Part shown: positions 8,908-18,580 of the stretch, piece after piece
Numbering within the stretch: the first letter of the stretch is position 1
Layout: the number at the start of each line of letters is the position of its first letter
Assembly (NCBI RefSeq): GCF_027922325.1
Contig: NZ_BSFL01000001.1
Span: 1,173,610-1,237,609, forward strand
DNA from: Methylopila turkensis
Lineage (GTDB): Bacteria > Pseudomonadota > Alphaproteobacteria > Rhizobiales > Methylopilaceae
Direction of reading: 5' to 3'
DNA length: 64,000 nt
The notes under the pieces: generated by a model
Database searches by the model: none
What the model was told of the DNA's origin: nothing
Seen by the model: only the letters and a program-made list of their open reading frames with translations
Made by a program: the position numbers and the translations under genes

Positions 8908-9558
8908 CTACCGCGCCTTCAGCGCGGCCGCCTCCTCGGCGAGCGCGCGGATCGTCGCCCAATCGCCGTTGCGGATCGCGTCCGTCGGCGCGACCCACGA
9001 GCCGCCCACCGCCGCGACGTTGCGCACGGCGAGATAGTCCTGCGCGTTCTTGAGCGTGATGCCGCCCGTCGGAACGAAATGCAGGTCGGGCAGCGGCGCG
9101 ACGAGCGCCTTGAGATAGTCGGGGCCGCCGGCGGGGCCCGCGGGGAAAAACTTCGCGAAGGTCGCTCCGCGTTCGGCGAGCTGCATCGCCTCGGAGGCGG
9201 TCGCGACGCCCGGCATGAACGGCACCGGCGCCTCAGAACCGGCGGCGAGCAGCCGCGAGCTCGAGCCCGGGCTGATCAGGAAGGCCGCGCCGACGCGAAC
9301 CGCGTCCTGCACGTGCTCCACCTCCAGCACCGTGCCGGCGCCCACGGTCACGCCCTCGACTTCGTCGATGATCGCCTTGAGCGCCTCCATGGAGGCGGGC
9401 GTGCGCAGCGTGACCTCGAGCACCTTGAGGCCGCCGTCGCGAAGCGCCTTGGCGGTCTCGACGCCGCTCGCGGCGTCCTCGAAGGTCAGAACCGGGATCA
9501 CGGGGCTCTGCGACAGGATCGCGGCGAGACGTTCGGTCTTTGCGAGCGTGAACGACAT
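8908..9558 (-). CDS. eda: KDPG/KHG aldolase
   Basis: 2-dehydro-3-deoxy-6-phosphogluconate aldolase, the last enzyme of the Entner-Doudoroff pathway, cleaves KDPG to pyruvate and glyceraldehyde 3-phosphate. The 216-residue length is normal for the family. Glu48 in LEVTLRTP and the Schiff-base Lys136 in FAKFFPAG match the catalytic Glu and Lys of the enzyme. The phosphate-binding PTGGI and GGS motifs are near residues 169 and 190. The start ATG at 9558 follows a GAGGAGAAGCC ribosome site. The edd and glucose-6-phosphate dehydrogenase genes are not nearby. It is divergent from the LysR regulator gene, which could control it. Confidence 0.93.
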   Translation of the reverse strand: MSFTLAKTERLAAILSQSPVIPVLTFEDAASGVETAKALRDGGLKVLEVTLRTPASMEALKAIIDEVEGVTVGAGTVLEVEHVQDAVRVGAAFLISPGSSSRLLAAGSEAPVPFMPGVATASEAMQLAERGATFAKFFPAGPAGGPDYLKALVAPLPDLHFVPTGGITLKNAQDYLAVRNVAAVGGSWVAPTDAIRNGDWATIRALAEEAAALKAR

Positions 9559-9740
9559 GGCTTCTCCTCGCAGATTGTGGCGGTCGCCGGACGCTCCATC
9601 GCGCCCCGAAGCCGCGACGTCAAGCGCGCCGCGCGCAACGGGGCCGTGCGCGGCCGCCGGGACGGGCCCGCTCGCGGGCCGTACGCCGCCGCGCTATGGT
9701 GGCGGGCGGGGTCCGGCGCAGGACCGCCCGGAGGCCGGCG

Positions 9741-10607
9741 ATGACACGACATCTCGATCTCGACGCGCTCGCGACGCTCATCGCCGTCGTGGACACCGGC
9801 GGCTTCACGGCCGCGGCCAACCGGCTCGGCCGCACGCAGTCCGCCGTCAGCGCCAAGATCGCGACCCTGGAGGCCGAGCTCGGCCACCGTCTGCTCGACC
9901 GCGGCCGCGGCGGCGCGGCGCCGACCGAGATGGGCTCCGTGCTGCTGGGCTACGCCCGCAGGCTGCTCCAGGTCGAGGACGAGGCGCGGCTCGCGCTCGG
10001 CGGCGAGAGCCTGCAGGGGCGCGTGCGGCTCGGCATGCCGGACGACTATGTGGAGCCGTTCGGCGCGCTGCTGCTCAACCGCTTCGTCGCGGCCCATCCC
10101 CGCGTCCAGCTCGAGGTGCGCTGCGACATCAGCCAGCGGCTGGAGCGGGAGCTCGCGCAGGCGGCCATCGACGTCGCGGTCATCACGCGCGATCCGGCGC
10201 GGCCGACCGGCGAGCTGCTGCGCTACGAGCCGCTGGTGTGGTGCGCGCCGCCAGACCATCGGCCGGAGCTCAGCGATCCGCTGCCGCTCGCGCTGTTCTC
10301 GGAAGGCTGCCGCTTCCGCAACGTCATCCTGAGCGCGCTCGAAAGCGTGGAGCGGCCCTGGCGGATCGCCTACGCCTCGTCGAGCCTGCACGGGCTGCTG
10401 TCGGCGGTGAACGCCGGTTTCGCCGTCACCTGCGTCGCGGAAAGCTCGATGCCCGCCGGCTGGCGCCGGCTCGGCGCGGCGGAGGGTCTGCCGTCGCTGC
10501 CTCCCGCCGAGATCGGCCTGCTGGTGCGGCCGGACGCCGGCGTCGCCTCGCGCACGCTCGCCTCCGCCATCCGTTCCGCGCTGTCGCGCCTCGATCAGGC
10601 CGCCTGA
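9741..10607 (+). CDS. LysR-family transcriptional regulator
   Basis: A 288-residue LysR regulator. The winged helix-turn-helix spans about residues 5-63 with the usual FTAAANRLGRTQSAVSAKI core. The effector-binding domain covers about residues 90-285. The start ATG has GGAGGCCGG just upstream. It is divergent from eda (182 bases between starts) and 6 bases ahead of the ROK kinase gene, so eda and the sugar kinase are the obvious candidate targets. No LysR box (T-N11-A dyad) stands out in the divergent gap. The inducer is unknown. Confidence 0.9.
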   Translation: MTRHLDLDALATLIAVVDTGGFTAAANRLGRTQSAVSAKIATLEAELGHRLLDRGRGGAAPTEMGSVLLGYARRLLQVEDEARLALGGESLQGRVRLGMPDDYVEPFGALLLNRFVAAHPRVQLEVRCDISQRLERELAQAAIDVAVITRDPARPTGELLRYEPLVWCAPPDHRPELSDPLPLALFSEGCRFRNVILSALESVERPWRIAYASSSLHGLLSAVNAGFAVTCVAESSMPAGWRRLGAAEGLPSLPPAEIGLLVRPDAGVASRTLASAIRSALSRLDQAA

Positions 10608-10613
10608 ACCGGC

Positions 10614-11513
10614 ATGCTCATCGGACTCGACTGGGGCGGCACGAAGATCGAGGCGATCGCGCTCGACGATTCCGGCCAGACGCTGCTGCGCCGGCGGATC
10701 GCGACCCCGCGCGACGATTACGACGGCGGCGTCCGGGCCGCCGCGGCGCTCGTCCAGGGCATCGAGAGCGTCACCGGCCGGCAGGCGACGGTCGGCGTCG
10801 GGATTCCCGGCTCGCTGTCGCCGGCGACGGGGCTCGTCCGCAACGCCAACTCCACCTGGCTGAACGGCCGGCCGCTGCGGGACGATCTGGAGCTCGCCCT
10901 CGGCCGCCCGGTGCGGATCGAGAACGACGCCAACTGCTTCGCCGTCTCCGAGGCGACCGACGGCGCGGGCGCCGGAGCGGCGGTGGTCTGCGCCGTCATC
11001 ATCGGCACCGGCTGCGGCTCGGGGATCGCCATCGGCGGCAGGCCCTGGCGCGGCCGCAACGGGGTCGCCGGCGAGATCGGCCACAATCCGCTGCCCTGGG
11101 CGCAGGGCGTGTCCGAACAGCCCGGCCCGGCCTGCTGGTGCGGCAAGCGCGGCTGCGTGGAGAGCTTCGTGTCCGGGCCCGGCTTCGCGCGGGCCCACGC
11201 GCTCGCGACCGGGGCCGTGATGCAGGCCGAGGCGATCGTGGAGGCCGCCCGCGCCGGCGACGCCGAAGCCGCCGCGTCGCTGGAGGCCTACGCCGGCCGT
11301 CTCGCGCGCGTCCTCGCCGTCGTCGTCAACACGCTCGATCCGGATGTGATCGTGCTCGGCGGCGGCATGTCGAACGTGGCCGAGCTCTACGGGGCTCTGC
11401 CCGGCCTGATGCAGCCTTACGTGTTCTCCGACGTCTGCGACACGCCGATCCGCCAGGCGGTCCACGGCGATTCGTCGGGCGTGCGCGGCGCAGCCTGGCT
11501 GTGGGCGTCGTGA
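10614..11513 (+). CDS. ROK family sugar kinase (fructokinase/mannokinase-like)
   Basis: A 299-residue ROK kinase that phosphorylates a hexose or amino sugar with ATP. The phosphate-binding DWGGTK is at residues 6-11, the catalytic base is Asp105 in ENDAN, and the second ATP loop GTGCGSG is at 131-137. The ROK zinc site is complete: His157 in EIGHNPL plus Cys174, Cys176 and Cys181 of CWCGKRGC. The HNPLPW wording and the E-x-x-H pattern fit fructokinase/mannokinase or GlcNAc kinase. The gene is 6 bases after the LysR gene and its stop overlaps the start of a 44-residue membrane protein. Sugar specificity is inference; GlcNAc is suggested by the nagA gene 1.3 kb away. Confidence 0.9.
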   Translation: MLIGLDWGGTKIEAIALDDSGQTLLRRRIATPRDDYDGGVRAAAALVQGIESVTGRQATVGVGIPGSLSPATGLVRNANSTWLNGRPLRDDLELALGRPVRIENDANCFAVSEATDGAGAGAAVVCAVIIGTGCGSGIAIGGRPWRGRNGVAGEIGHNPLPWAQGVSEQPGPACWCGKRGCVESFVSGPGFARAHALATGAVMQAEAIVEAARAGDAEAAASLEAYAGRLARVLAVVVNTLDPDVIVLGGGMSNVAELYGALPGLMQPYVFSDVCDTPIRQAVHGDSSGVRGAAWLWAS

Positions 11514-11644
11514 CGCGGGAGCCGCCCCGGACGCCGGGGCGCGAAAGCGCGCTCGAACGCAGGCTATGGATAGCCGGCTATATCGTCATAGTGCTCGCCG
11601 TGGGCGCCGGGGCCCTGCGGCAGCTGCTGAAACTGGTCGGCTGA
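11510..11644 (+). CDS. Single-pass membrane mini protein, 44 residues
   Basis: A 44-residue frame starts with a GTG that overlaps the ROK kinase stop (GTGA), so translation is likely coupled. The first 18 residues are charged, and residues 19-37 (LWIAGYIVIVLAVGAGALR) form one membrane helix. It ends 9 bases before the end of a second mini membrane protein read from the other strand. No family is recognised. The coupling and the well-formed helix are the support. Confidence 0.55.
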   Translation: MTREPPRTPGRESALERRLWIAGYIVIVLAVGAGALRQLLKLVG

Positions 11645-11653
11645 ACCCGGCGC

Positions 11654-11797
11654 TCAATGGGTCAGCAGGCGCGCGACGTCGACCAGATTGACCACGAGCC
11701 AGAGGCCGACGCCCCAGGAGGCGACGAGGGCCGCCGAGGCGCCGTAGTCTGCGGCTCTGCGACGGCGTTCGAATCGGATGAGTGTGCGGTCGATCAT
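11654..11797 (-). CDS. Single-pass membrane mini protein, 47 residues
   Basis: A 47-residue frame starts at an ATG preceded by GGGGGGACCTG. The N-terminus is strongly basic with a run of four Arg at residues 10-14, followed by a hydrophobic helix at about 19-43 (ASAALVASWGVGLWLVVNLV), which suggests an N-in membrane protein. It is convergent with the 44-residue protein and divergent from the BadF-type kinase (120 bases between starts). No family or function is recognised. Confidence 0.5.
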   Translation of the reverse strand: MIDRTLIRFERRRRAADYGASAALVASWGVGLWLVVNLVDVARLLTH

Positions 11798-11917
11798 GAT
11801 CAGGTCCCCCCGCCGGCCCGCGCCGGCGTCTTCAGCGCCCTCTTCGCCCAAACGTGGCGACGCCGCGGCGGTTCCGCACGATTTCGCCATTTTTCCGTCC
11901 CCGGCGGGCGTCGGGTC

Positions 11918-12802
11918 GTGAGCGCCGGCGGCGCGCCGCTCTATCTCGGCGTCGACGGCGGCGGCACGCGCTGCCGCGCGCGCATCCGGACCGCCGACGG
12001 CCGCCTCGTGGGCGAAGGCCTCGCGGGCGCCGCCAACGCGCGGCGCGGCGCCCGTGCCGCGATCGAGGCCAGCGTCGCGGCGGCCAAGGCGGCGCTCGGC
12101 GCCGGCGGCCTCGGCGAGGACGCGCTCGGGCGGCTCCACGCCGGGCTCGCGCTCGCCGGCGTCTGCCAGCGCGAGGGCCGCGAGGCCGCGCTCGCCGAGC
12201 CTCACCCCTTCGCCCGCCGCGAACTCGCCACCGACTTCACCGCCGCCTGCCTCGGCGCCCATGGCGGCGGCGACGGCGGCGTCGTCATCGTCGGAACGGG
12301 CAGCGTGGCCTACGCCCGCCGCGACGGCCGCGAGATCCGGCTCGGCGGCTGGGGCTTCGAGGTCAGCGACGAGGGCGGCGGCGCGCCGCTCGGCCGTGCA
12401 GCGCTGCGCCACGCGCTGCGCGCGGCCGACGGCCTCGAGCCGCGCGGGCCGCTCGCAGACGACGTTCTCGCGCGGGTCGGCGGGGATCAGGACGCCGCCG
12501 TCGCCTGGGTCGGACGCGCAGGCCCGGCCGAGTTCGGGACGCTCGCGCCGCTGGTGATCGCCCACGCCGCCGTCGACCCCGCGGCGGAAAGGCTGCTGGA
12601 GCAGGCCGCGATCGAGGTCTCCGCGCTCGTGGTCCGGCTCGGCGCATGGGGCGCAGGCCAGGTCGCGCTGGTCGGCGGGCTGGCTGAGCCCTACGCGCCG
12701 CGCCTCGGCCCGGCGGCGAAAGGCCTGCTCGTCGCGCCGCAGGGCGACGCGCTGGAAGGCGCGCTCGCGCTCGCCCGCATGGGCGCGGTGGCCGCGCCAT
12801 GA
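11918..12802 (+). CDS. BadF/BadG/BcrA/BcrD-type ATPase, probable N-acetylglucosamine kinase
   Basis: A 294-residue protein of the actin-like BadF/BadG family, which includes eukaryote-type GlcNAc kinases. The phosphate-1 loop GVDGGGTRCRARI is at residues 10-22 and the phosphate-2 motif IVGTGSVAYARR is near 125-136. The adenosine-site region LVGGLAEPY lies near 248. The GTG at 11918 is preferred because residues upstream do not fit the family. Its stop overlaps the nagA start (ATGA), which strongly ties it to amino-sugar breakdown: it would make GlcNAc-6-phosphate for NagA. That assignment is inference from family and neighbour. Confidence 0.82.
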   Translation: MSAGGAPLYLGVDGGGTRCRARIRTADGRLVGEGLAGAANARRGARAAIEASVAAAKAALGAGGLGEDALGRLHAGLALAGVCQREGREAALAEPHPFARRELATDFTAACLGAHGGGDGGVVIVGTGSVAYARRDGREIRLGGWGFEVSDEGGGAPLGRAALRHALRAADGLEPRGPLADDVLARVGGDQDAAVAWVGRAGPAEFGTLAPLVIAHAAVDPAAERLLEQAAIEVSALVVRLGAWGAGQVALVGGLAEPYAPRLGPAAKGLLVAPQGDALEGALALARMGAVAAP

Positions 12803-13941
12803 CCGCGGTCGCGCTCGTTCCCGACCGGCTGTTCGACGGCGACGCCATCCACGAAGGCCGCGCCGTCATCATCGAGGACGGCCGGATCGCGGCGGCGCCC
12901 GCCGCGGCCGACCTGCCCGCCGCGATCCCGCGGGAGCCGCTCGCCGGCCTTCTGGCGCCGGGTTTCGTCGACGTGCAGGTCAATGGCGGCGGCGGCGTGC
13001 TGCTGAACGACGATCCGAGCCCCGAAGCCCTCGCCGCCATCGCCGCCGCGCACCGCCGCTTCGGGACCACTGGCCTGCTGCCGACGCTGATCACCGACAC
13101 GCGCGCCGCCATGGCGCAGACGCTCGACGCGGCCCGGGCGGCGATCGCCGCCGGCGCGCCGGGCGTGCTCGGCGTCCACATCGAGGGGCCGTTCCTCAAC
13201 CCACTGCGCAAGGGCGTGCACGACCCCGCGCTGATGCGCGCGCCCGACGCCGAGGACGTCGCGCTGCTGACGGCCGGCGGCGCGGGCGTCGTCGTGGTCA
13301 CGCTCGCGCCGGAGCGGGTCGGGCGGGACGCGATCGCCGCGCTCGCCGGGGCGGGCGTGCGCGTCGCCGCCGGCCACACCGAGGCGACCGCCGCCGAGCT
13401 CGCGGCGGCGCGCGCGGCCGGCCTCAGCGGCTACACCCATCTCTTCAACGCCATGCCGCCGTTTCTCGGCCGGGTTCCCGGTCCGGTCGGCGCGGCGCTG
13501 TCGGAACGCGACACCTTCTGCGGCCTGATCGTCGACCTGCACCACGTGGCGGAGGAGTCGCTCAAGGCGGCGATCCTCGCCAAGGGCCGGGACCGGATCA
13601 TGCTCGTCACCGACGCCATGTCCACGGTCGGGAGCGACATGGACGAGTTCCGCCTCCAGGGCCGCCGCATCCTGCGCGGCGGAGGGCGCCTCACCACCGC
13701 TGACGGCGTGCTGGCCGGCTCCGATCTCGACATGGCCTCCGCGGTCCGGAACACGCGCCTCGCGCTCGGGGTCCCGCTCGAAGACGCGCTGGCCATGGCC
13801 TCGCGCACGCCCGCGGCCTGGCTCGGGCTCGACGGCGAGATCGGCCGCGTCGCGGCCGGGTTCCGCGCCGATCTCGTGCTGCTCGACGACGACCTCAACG
13901 CCGCCGCCACATGGATTTCGGGCGCGCGAGAGGACGCGTGA
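12799..13941 (+). CDS. nagA: N-acetylglucosamine-6-phosphate deacetylase
   Basis: NagA hydrolyses GlcNAc-6-phosphate to glucosamine-6-phosphate and acetate in cell-wall or chitin sugar catabolism. This 380-residue amidohydrolase has the metal ligand Glu129 in HIEGPF, His193 in AGHTEAT, His214 in THLFNAMPP and catalytic Asp272 in TDAMST. The start overlaps the preceding kinase by four bases. NagB (deaminase) and a transporter are not in the window, so the pathway is split or supplied elsewhere. Length and motifs are full and intact. Confidence 0.95.
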   Translation: MTAVALVPDRLFDGDAIHEGRAVIIEDGRIAAAPAAADLPAAIPREPLAGLLAPGFVDVQVNGGGGVLLNDDPSPEALAAIAAAHRRFGTTGLLPTLITDTRAAMAQTLDAARAAIAAGAPGVLGVHIEGPFLNPLRKGVHDPALMRAPDAEDVALLTAGGAGVVVVTLAPERVGRDAIAALAGAGVRVAAGHTEATAAELAAARAAGLSGYTHLFNAMPPFLGRVPGPVGAALSERDTFCGLIVDLHHVAEESLKAAILAKGRDRIMLVTDAMSTVGSDMDEFRLQGRRILRGGGRLTTADGVLAGSDLDMASAVRNTRLALGVPLEDALAMASRTPAAWLGLDGEIGRVAAGFRADLVLLDDDLNAAATWISGAREDA

Positions 13942-14000
13942 CGCAAAAGCCTGGATTGCGTTAGGCTGAAGCCCGCAGGTTTTGGACGGGCAGGCGCGCT

Positions 14001-14273
14001 GTGACCGAGACGTTGGACGATCCGCCGGGATCAGGGCCGCACCGGGGCCTGTCCCGGCTCGGCCGTTTCCTCACCTCCCCGCTTCGCCGCCTTCTCGCGA
14101 ACGCCGACGATCCGGCCACGGTCCGCGCCCGCGCCATGTCCGACGCCGAACTCGCCGAAGCGCTCGGGCGCGAGGTCTACGCCGCCCAGAACGCGGACGA
14201 CGAGATCTGGGTCGAGGGCATGGCGCTGGTCGAGGAGGCCGCGCGCCGCCTCGCCGGCCGCGAGCGCCCGTGA
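14001..14273 (+). CDS. Hypothetical protein, 90 residues
   Basis: A 90-residue soluble protein beginning with GTG after AGGCGCGCT. No signal peptide or membrane helix is seen. The central part (SPLRRLLANADDPATVRARAMSDAE) and the C-terminal helix are amphipathic and charged. It lies 59 bases after nagA on the same strand and is convergent with upp (4 bases apart). No family is recognised; its persistence as an intact frame with typical codon use is the only support. Confidence 0.5.
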   Translation: MTETLDDPPGSGPHRGLSRLGRFLTSPLRRLLANADDPATVRARAMSDAELAEALGREVYAAQNADDEIWVEGMALVEEAARRLAGRERP

Positions 14274-14277
14274 CGGC

Positions 14278-14907
14278 TCACTTCGTCCCGTAGAGGCGGT
14301 CGCCGGCGTCGCCGAGGCCCGGCGTGATGTAGCCGATCTCGGTCAGCTTCTCGTCGATCGCCGCGGTGAACAGCGGCACGTCCGGATGCGCCTCGGTGAA
14401 GCGCTTCACGCCCTCGGGGGCGGCGAGCAGGCACACATAGCGCAGGTCGCGCGCGCCCTTGGCCTTCAGCAGGTCGACGGCCGCCACCACCGAATTGCCG
14501 GTCGCGAGCATCGGATCCACGACGATCACCAGCCGGTCCTCGAGATTGGTCGGCGCCTTGAAGAAGTACTGCACCGCCTCGAGCGTGTCGTGGTCGCGGT
14601 AGAGCCCGACATGGGCGACGCGGGCGGAGGGCACGAGGTCGAGCATGCCGTCGACCAGCCCGTTGCCGGCGCGCAGGATCGAGGCGAAGACGAGCTTCTT
14701 GCCGGCGATCTTCGGCGCCTTCATCGGCGCGAGCGGCGTCTGGATGTCGACGAGCTCGGTCGGCAGGTCCCGCGTGACCTCGTAGGCCAGCAGCAGCGCG
14801 ACCTCGCGGAGCAGCGTGCGGAACGCCGCCGTGGAGCGCTCCTGCTCGCGCATCAGCGTCAGCTTGTGCTGCACCAGCGGGTGCTCGATCACCGTCACCT
14901 GCGACAT
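14278..14907 (-). CDS. upp: Uracil phosphoribosyltransferase
   Basis: Upp makes UMP from uracil and PRPP in pyrimidine salvage. The 209-residue protein carries the PRPP-binding loop DPMLATGNS at residues 131-139. It also has the uracil-site C-terminal pattern [17 protein letters not shown]. It is the last gene of a leftward salvage operon cdd-punA-deoA-upp, 22 bases after deoA. The set would recover uracil released from deoxyuridine or uridine. All key residues look intact. Confidence 0.96.
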   Translation of the reverse strand: MSQVTVIEHPLVQHKLTLMREQERSTAAFRTLLREVALLLAYEVTRDLPTELVDIQTPLAPMKAPKIAGKKLVFASILRAGNGLVDGMLDLVPSARVAHVGLYRDHDTLEAVQYFFKAPTNLEDRLVIVVDPMLATGNSVVAAVDLLKAKGARDLRYVCLLAAPEGVKRFTEAHPDVPLFTAAIDEKLTEIGYITPGLGDAGDRLYGTK

Positions 14908-14929
14908 GCGCGTCCCCGTCTCCTCATGA

Positions 14930-16238
<1,309 letters not shown>

Positions 16239-16246
<8 letters not shown>

Positions 16247-17048
16247 GGAGCGATCCGATCAGGCGGGCGAGCAGCCGGCGCAGCGCCTCGGCGCCCGTCG
16301 CGGCGACGGCCTGGGTCTCGGCGTGGCTCGGACCCGCCGGCGCGAGGCCCGCCGCCATGTTCACGACCACCGAGACGGCCGCGAGCTCCAGCCCGAAATG
16401 GCGCGCCAGCACCGCTTCCGGCGCGACCGACATGCCGACGAGGTCGGCGCCCAGCGCCCGCGCCGCGCGGATTTCGGCCGGCGTCTCGAAGCTCGGGCCG
16501 GGAAACCACATCAGCACGCCCTCCCCGAGCGCGATCCCTTCCGCCGCCGCGGCCCGGCCGAGCGCCGCGCGCAAGCCGGGCGAATAGGCGTCGACCATGT
16601 CGACGAAGCGGGCGTCGCCGCCGACGCCCGTCAGCGGGTTCAGCCCGGTGAGGTTGATGTGGTCGGAGACCGCGACCAGCGTTCCCGGCGCGAACGCCGG
16701 ATCAAGCGCGCCGACGGCGTTGGTGAGCAGCAGCCGGGTCGCGCCGAGCGCCTTCAGGGTCGCGATCGGCGTGCGCATCGCGCCGGCGTCGCCGGTCTCG
16801 TAGGCGTGGGCGCGCCCCTCGAGCGCCGCGACCCGGCGGCCGGCGAAGCGGCCGACGACCACACGCTTGGCGTGGCCGGAGACCGCCTCGGCCGGAAAGC
16901 CGGGGAGATCGGCGAAGGCGACGCGGTGCGCGTCCTCGAAACTCTCCGTCAGCCCGCCGAGCCCGCTGCCGAGCACGAGGGCGAGCGTCGCCGGCTCGTC
17001 GCCCGCGACGGCGCGGATGCGGGCCGCCGCGGCCTCGGCGTCGCTCAA
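16239..17048 (-). CDS. punA: Purine nucleoside phosphorylase (trimeric type)
   Basis: A 269-residue family-2 PNP that phosphorolyses inosine and guanosine. Visible motifs are VLGSGLGGL near residue 27, GRAHAYETGD near 78-87, LLTNAVGAL (base site region) and GMSVAPEAVLARH near 212. The GRxHxYEG and MSTVPE consensus forms are slightly altered here (ETG and MSVAPE), which may shift specificity. The start is a TTG at 17048 with GGAGG 8 bases upstream, overlapping the cdd stop in a TTGA junction. It is in the middle of the salvage operon. Confidence 0.92.
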
Positions 17049-17470
17049 CGTGCGCCTCCGGCGGCGTCGAGGACGTCCGGACCGAACGAGGCCGGCAGCA
17101 GTTCGCCGAGCGTGAACGACCGGCGGACCCCCTCGGGGCCGGCCACGAGCACCGTCGCGTTCTCCGCGGCGAACTCGCGAAGGCGCTGGCGGCAGGCGCC
17201 GCAGGGCGTGCAGAGCGCGTCGCCGCCGCCGAGCACGAGGATCGCCGCTATCCGGTGCCCGCCGCCCGCGACCATGGCCGAGATCGCGCCGGCCTCGGCG
17301 CAGGAGCCGACGGGATAGGCGGCGTTCTCGACGTTGCAGCCGGCGTGGATCGCCCCCTCCGGCGTCACGAGCGCGGCGCCGACCGCGAAGCGGGAATAGG
17401 GCGCGTAGGCCTGCGCCCGCGCCGCGGCCGCGGCGGCGAACAGGGCGTCGACGGTGGCGTCGTCGATCAC
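17045..17470 (-). CDS. cdd: Cytidine deaminase
   Basis: Cdd deaminates cytidine and deoxycytidine to uridine forms. The 141-residue protein is of the small homotetramer type. Zinc ligands are Cys57 in SCAEAG and Cys90 and Cys93 in PCGACRQ, with catalytic Glu59. The substrate motif NVENAAYP lies just before. The GTG at 17470 is preferred over longer in-frame extensions, which lack family similarity. It is the first gene of the leftward operon, and its stop overlaps the TTG start of punA. The promoter should lie in the 172-base gap shared with the divergent DUF1194 gene. Confidence 0.94.
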   Translation of the reverse strand: MIDDATVDALFAAAAAARAQAYAPYSRFAVGAALVTPEGAIHAGCNVENAAYPVGSCAEAGAISAMVAGGGHRIAAILVLGGGDALCTPCGACRQRLREFAAENATVLVAGPEGVRRSFTLGELLPASFGPDVLDAAGGAR

Positions 17471-17642
17471 GGGCGGGCGGTCTCCCTCGGCGAGGCGGCC
17501 ACGATAGCCCGGCGCGCGCGGCTCGGGGAGCCTTGCGTCGCATCGCAGCGGTGGATGATGCGTCGCAGCGCTGGCGAAGCGGCGAATCGGGTGGCACCAT
17601 GGTGGGTAGCTACCGTGACGCGAGCTTCGAAGGAGCGGGCCG

Positions 17643-18497
17643 ATGGGGGTGAACGAGCGGACGACGCGTCGTGGACCCCTGCGCTTGCTCACCCTGCTCG
17701 CCTTCGCCGCCCTGCTCGCCGCCGCACCGCGGGCGACGGCCGCCGATGTAGGGCAGGTGGACCTCGAGCTCGTGCTCGCCGTCGATATCTCCTACTCCAT
17801 GGACGTCGAGGAGCAGCAGGTGCAGCGCGACGGCTACGTCGCCGCCATCACCTCGAAGCCGGTGCTCGACGCCATCCGCGACGGCCTGCTCGGCCGCGTC
17901 GCGGTCGCCTATGTGGAATGGGCGGGCGCGGACGAACAGCGCACCGTCGTCCCGTGGCGGCTGATCGACGGCCCCGCGAGCGCCCGGGCCTTCGCCGACG
18001 AACTCGCCGCCCAGCCGCTGCGCCGCGCCTACCGCACCTCGATCTCGGGCGCGCTGACGCACGCCGTCCGCATGTTCGAGGGCAACGGCTATGACGGCCT
18101 GCGCAGGGTGGTCGACGTGTCGGGCGACGGCCCGAACAACCAGGGCGCGCCGGTGGAGAACGTCCGCGACGAGGCGATCGAGCGCGGCGTCGTCATCAAC
18201 GGCCTGCCGCTGATGCTGAAGCGTCCGTCCTACGCGATGATGGATCTGGTCGATCTCGACGTCTATTACCGCGACTGCGTGGTCGGCGGCCCCGGCGCCT
18301 TCGTGCTGCCGGTGCGCGCCATCGAGCAGTTCGCGGAAGCCGTCCGCACCAAGCTCGTGATGGAGATCGCGGGGCTGCCGCCGGAGGCGCCGGCGATCGG
18401 CCCGTCGCCCGCGCCGCGCGTCCAGCGCGTCGCCGACGATCCGACGAGCTCCTGCACCGTCGGCGAACAGCTCTGGCGCGACCGCTTCGGCAACTGA
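17643..18497 (+). CDS. DUF1194 VWA-like secreted protein
   Basis: A 284-residue exported protein with a signal peptide over about residues 1-34 (ending RATA). The rest is a DUF1194 domain, related to von Willebrand A domains, with the MIDAS-like DISYSMD near residue 48 and a VSGDGPNN motif near residue 160 that is characteristic of the family. The C-terminus has two Cys (in YRDCVVGG and SSCTVG). The ribosome site GGAGCGGGCCG precedes the ATG. Function is unknown. It is divergent from the salvage operon and 83 bases ahead of purH on the same strand. Confidence 0.88.
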   Translation: MGVNERTTRRGPLRLLTLLAFAALLAAAPRATAADVGQVDLELVLAVDISYSMDVEEQQVQRDGYVAAITSKPVLDAIRDGLLGRVAVAYVEWAGADEQRTVVPWRLIDGPASARAFADELAAQPLRRAYRTSISGALTHAVRMFEGNGYDGLRRVVDVSGDGPNNQGAPVENVRDEAIERGVVINGLPLMLKRPSYAMMDLVDLDVYYRDCVVGGPGAFVLPVRAIEQFAEAVRTKLVMEIAGLPPEAPAIGPSPAPRVQRVADDPTSSCTVGEQLWRDRFGN

Positions 18498-18580
18498 GCC
18501 ACCGCGCGCCCGAGGTTCTCCCGCGCGCGGAAAAGTGCTACCGGCCGGCCGACCGCACCCGTCGAAGGCCCGAAGCCCCC

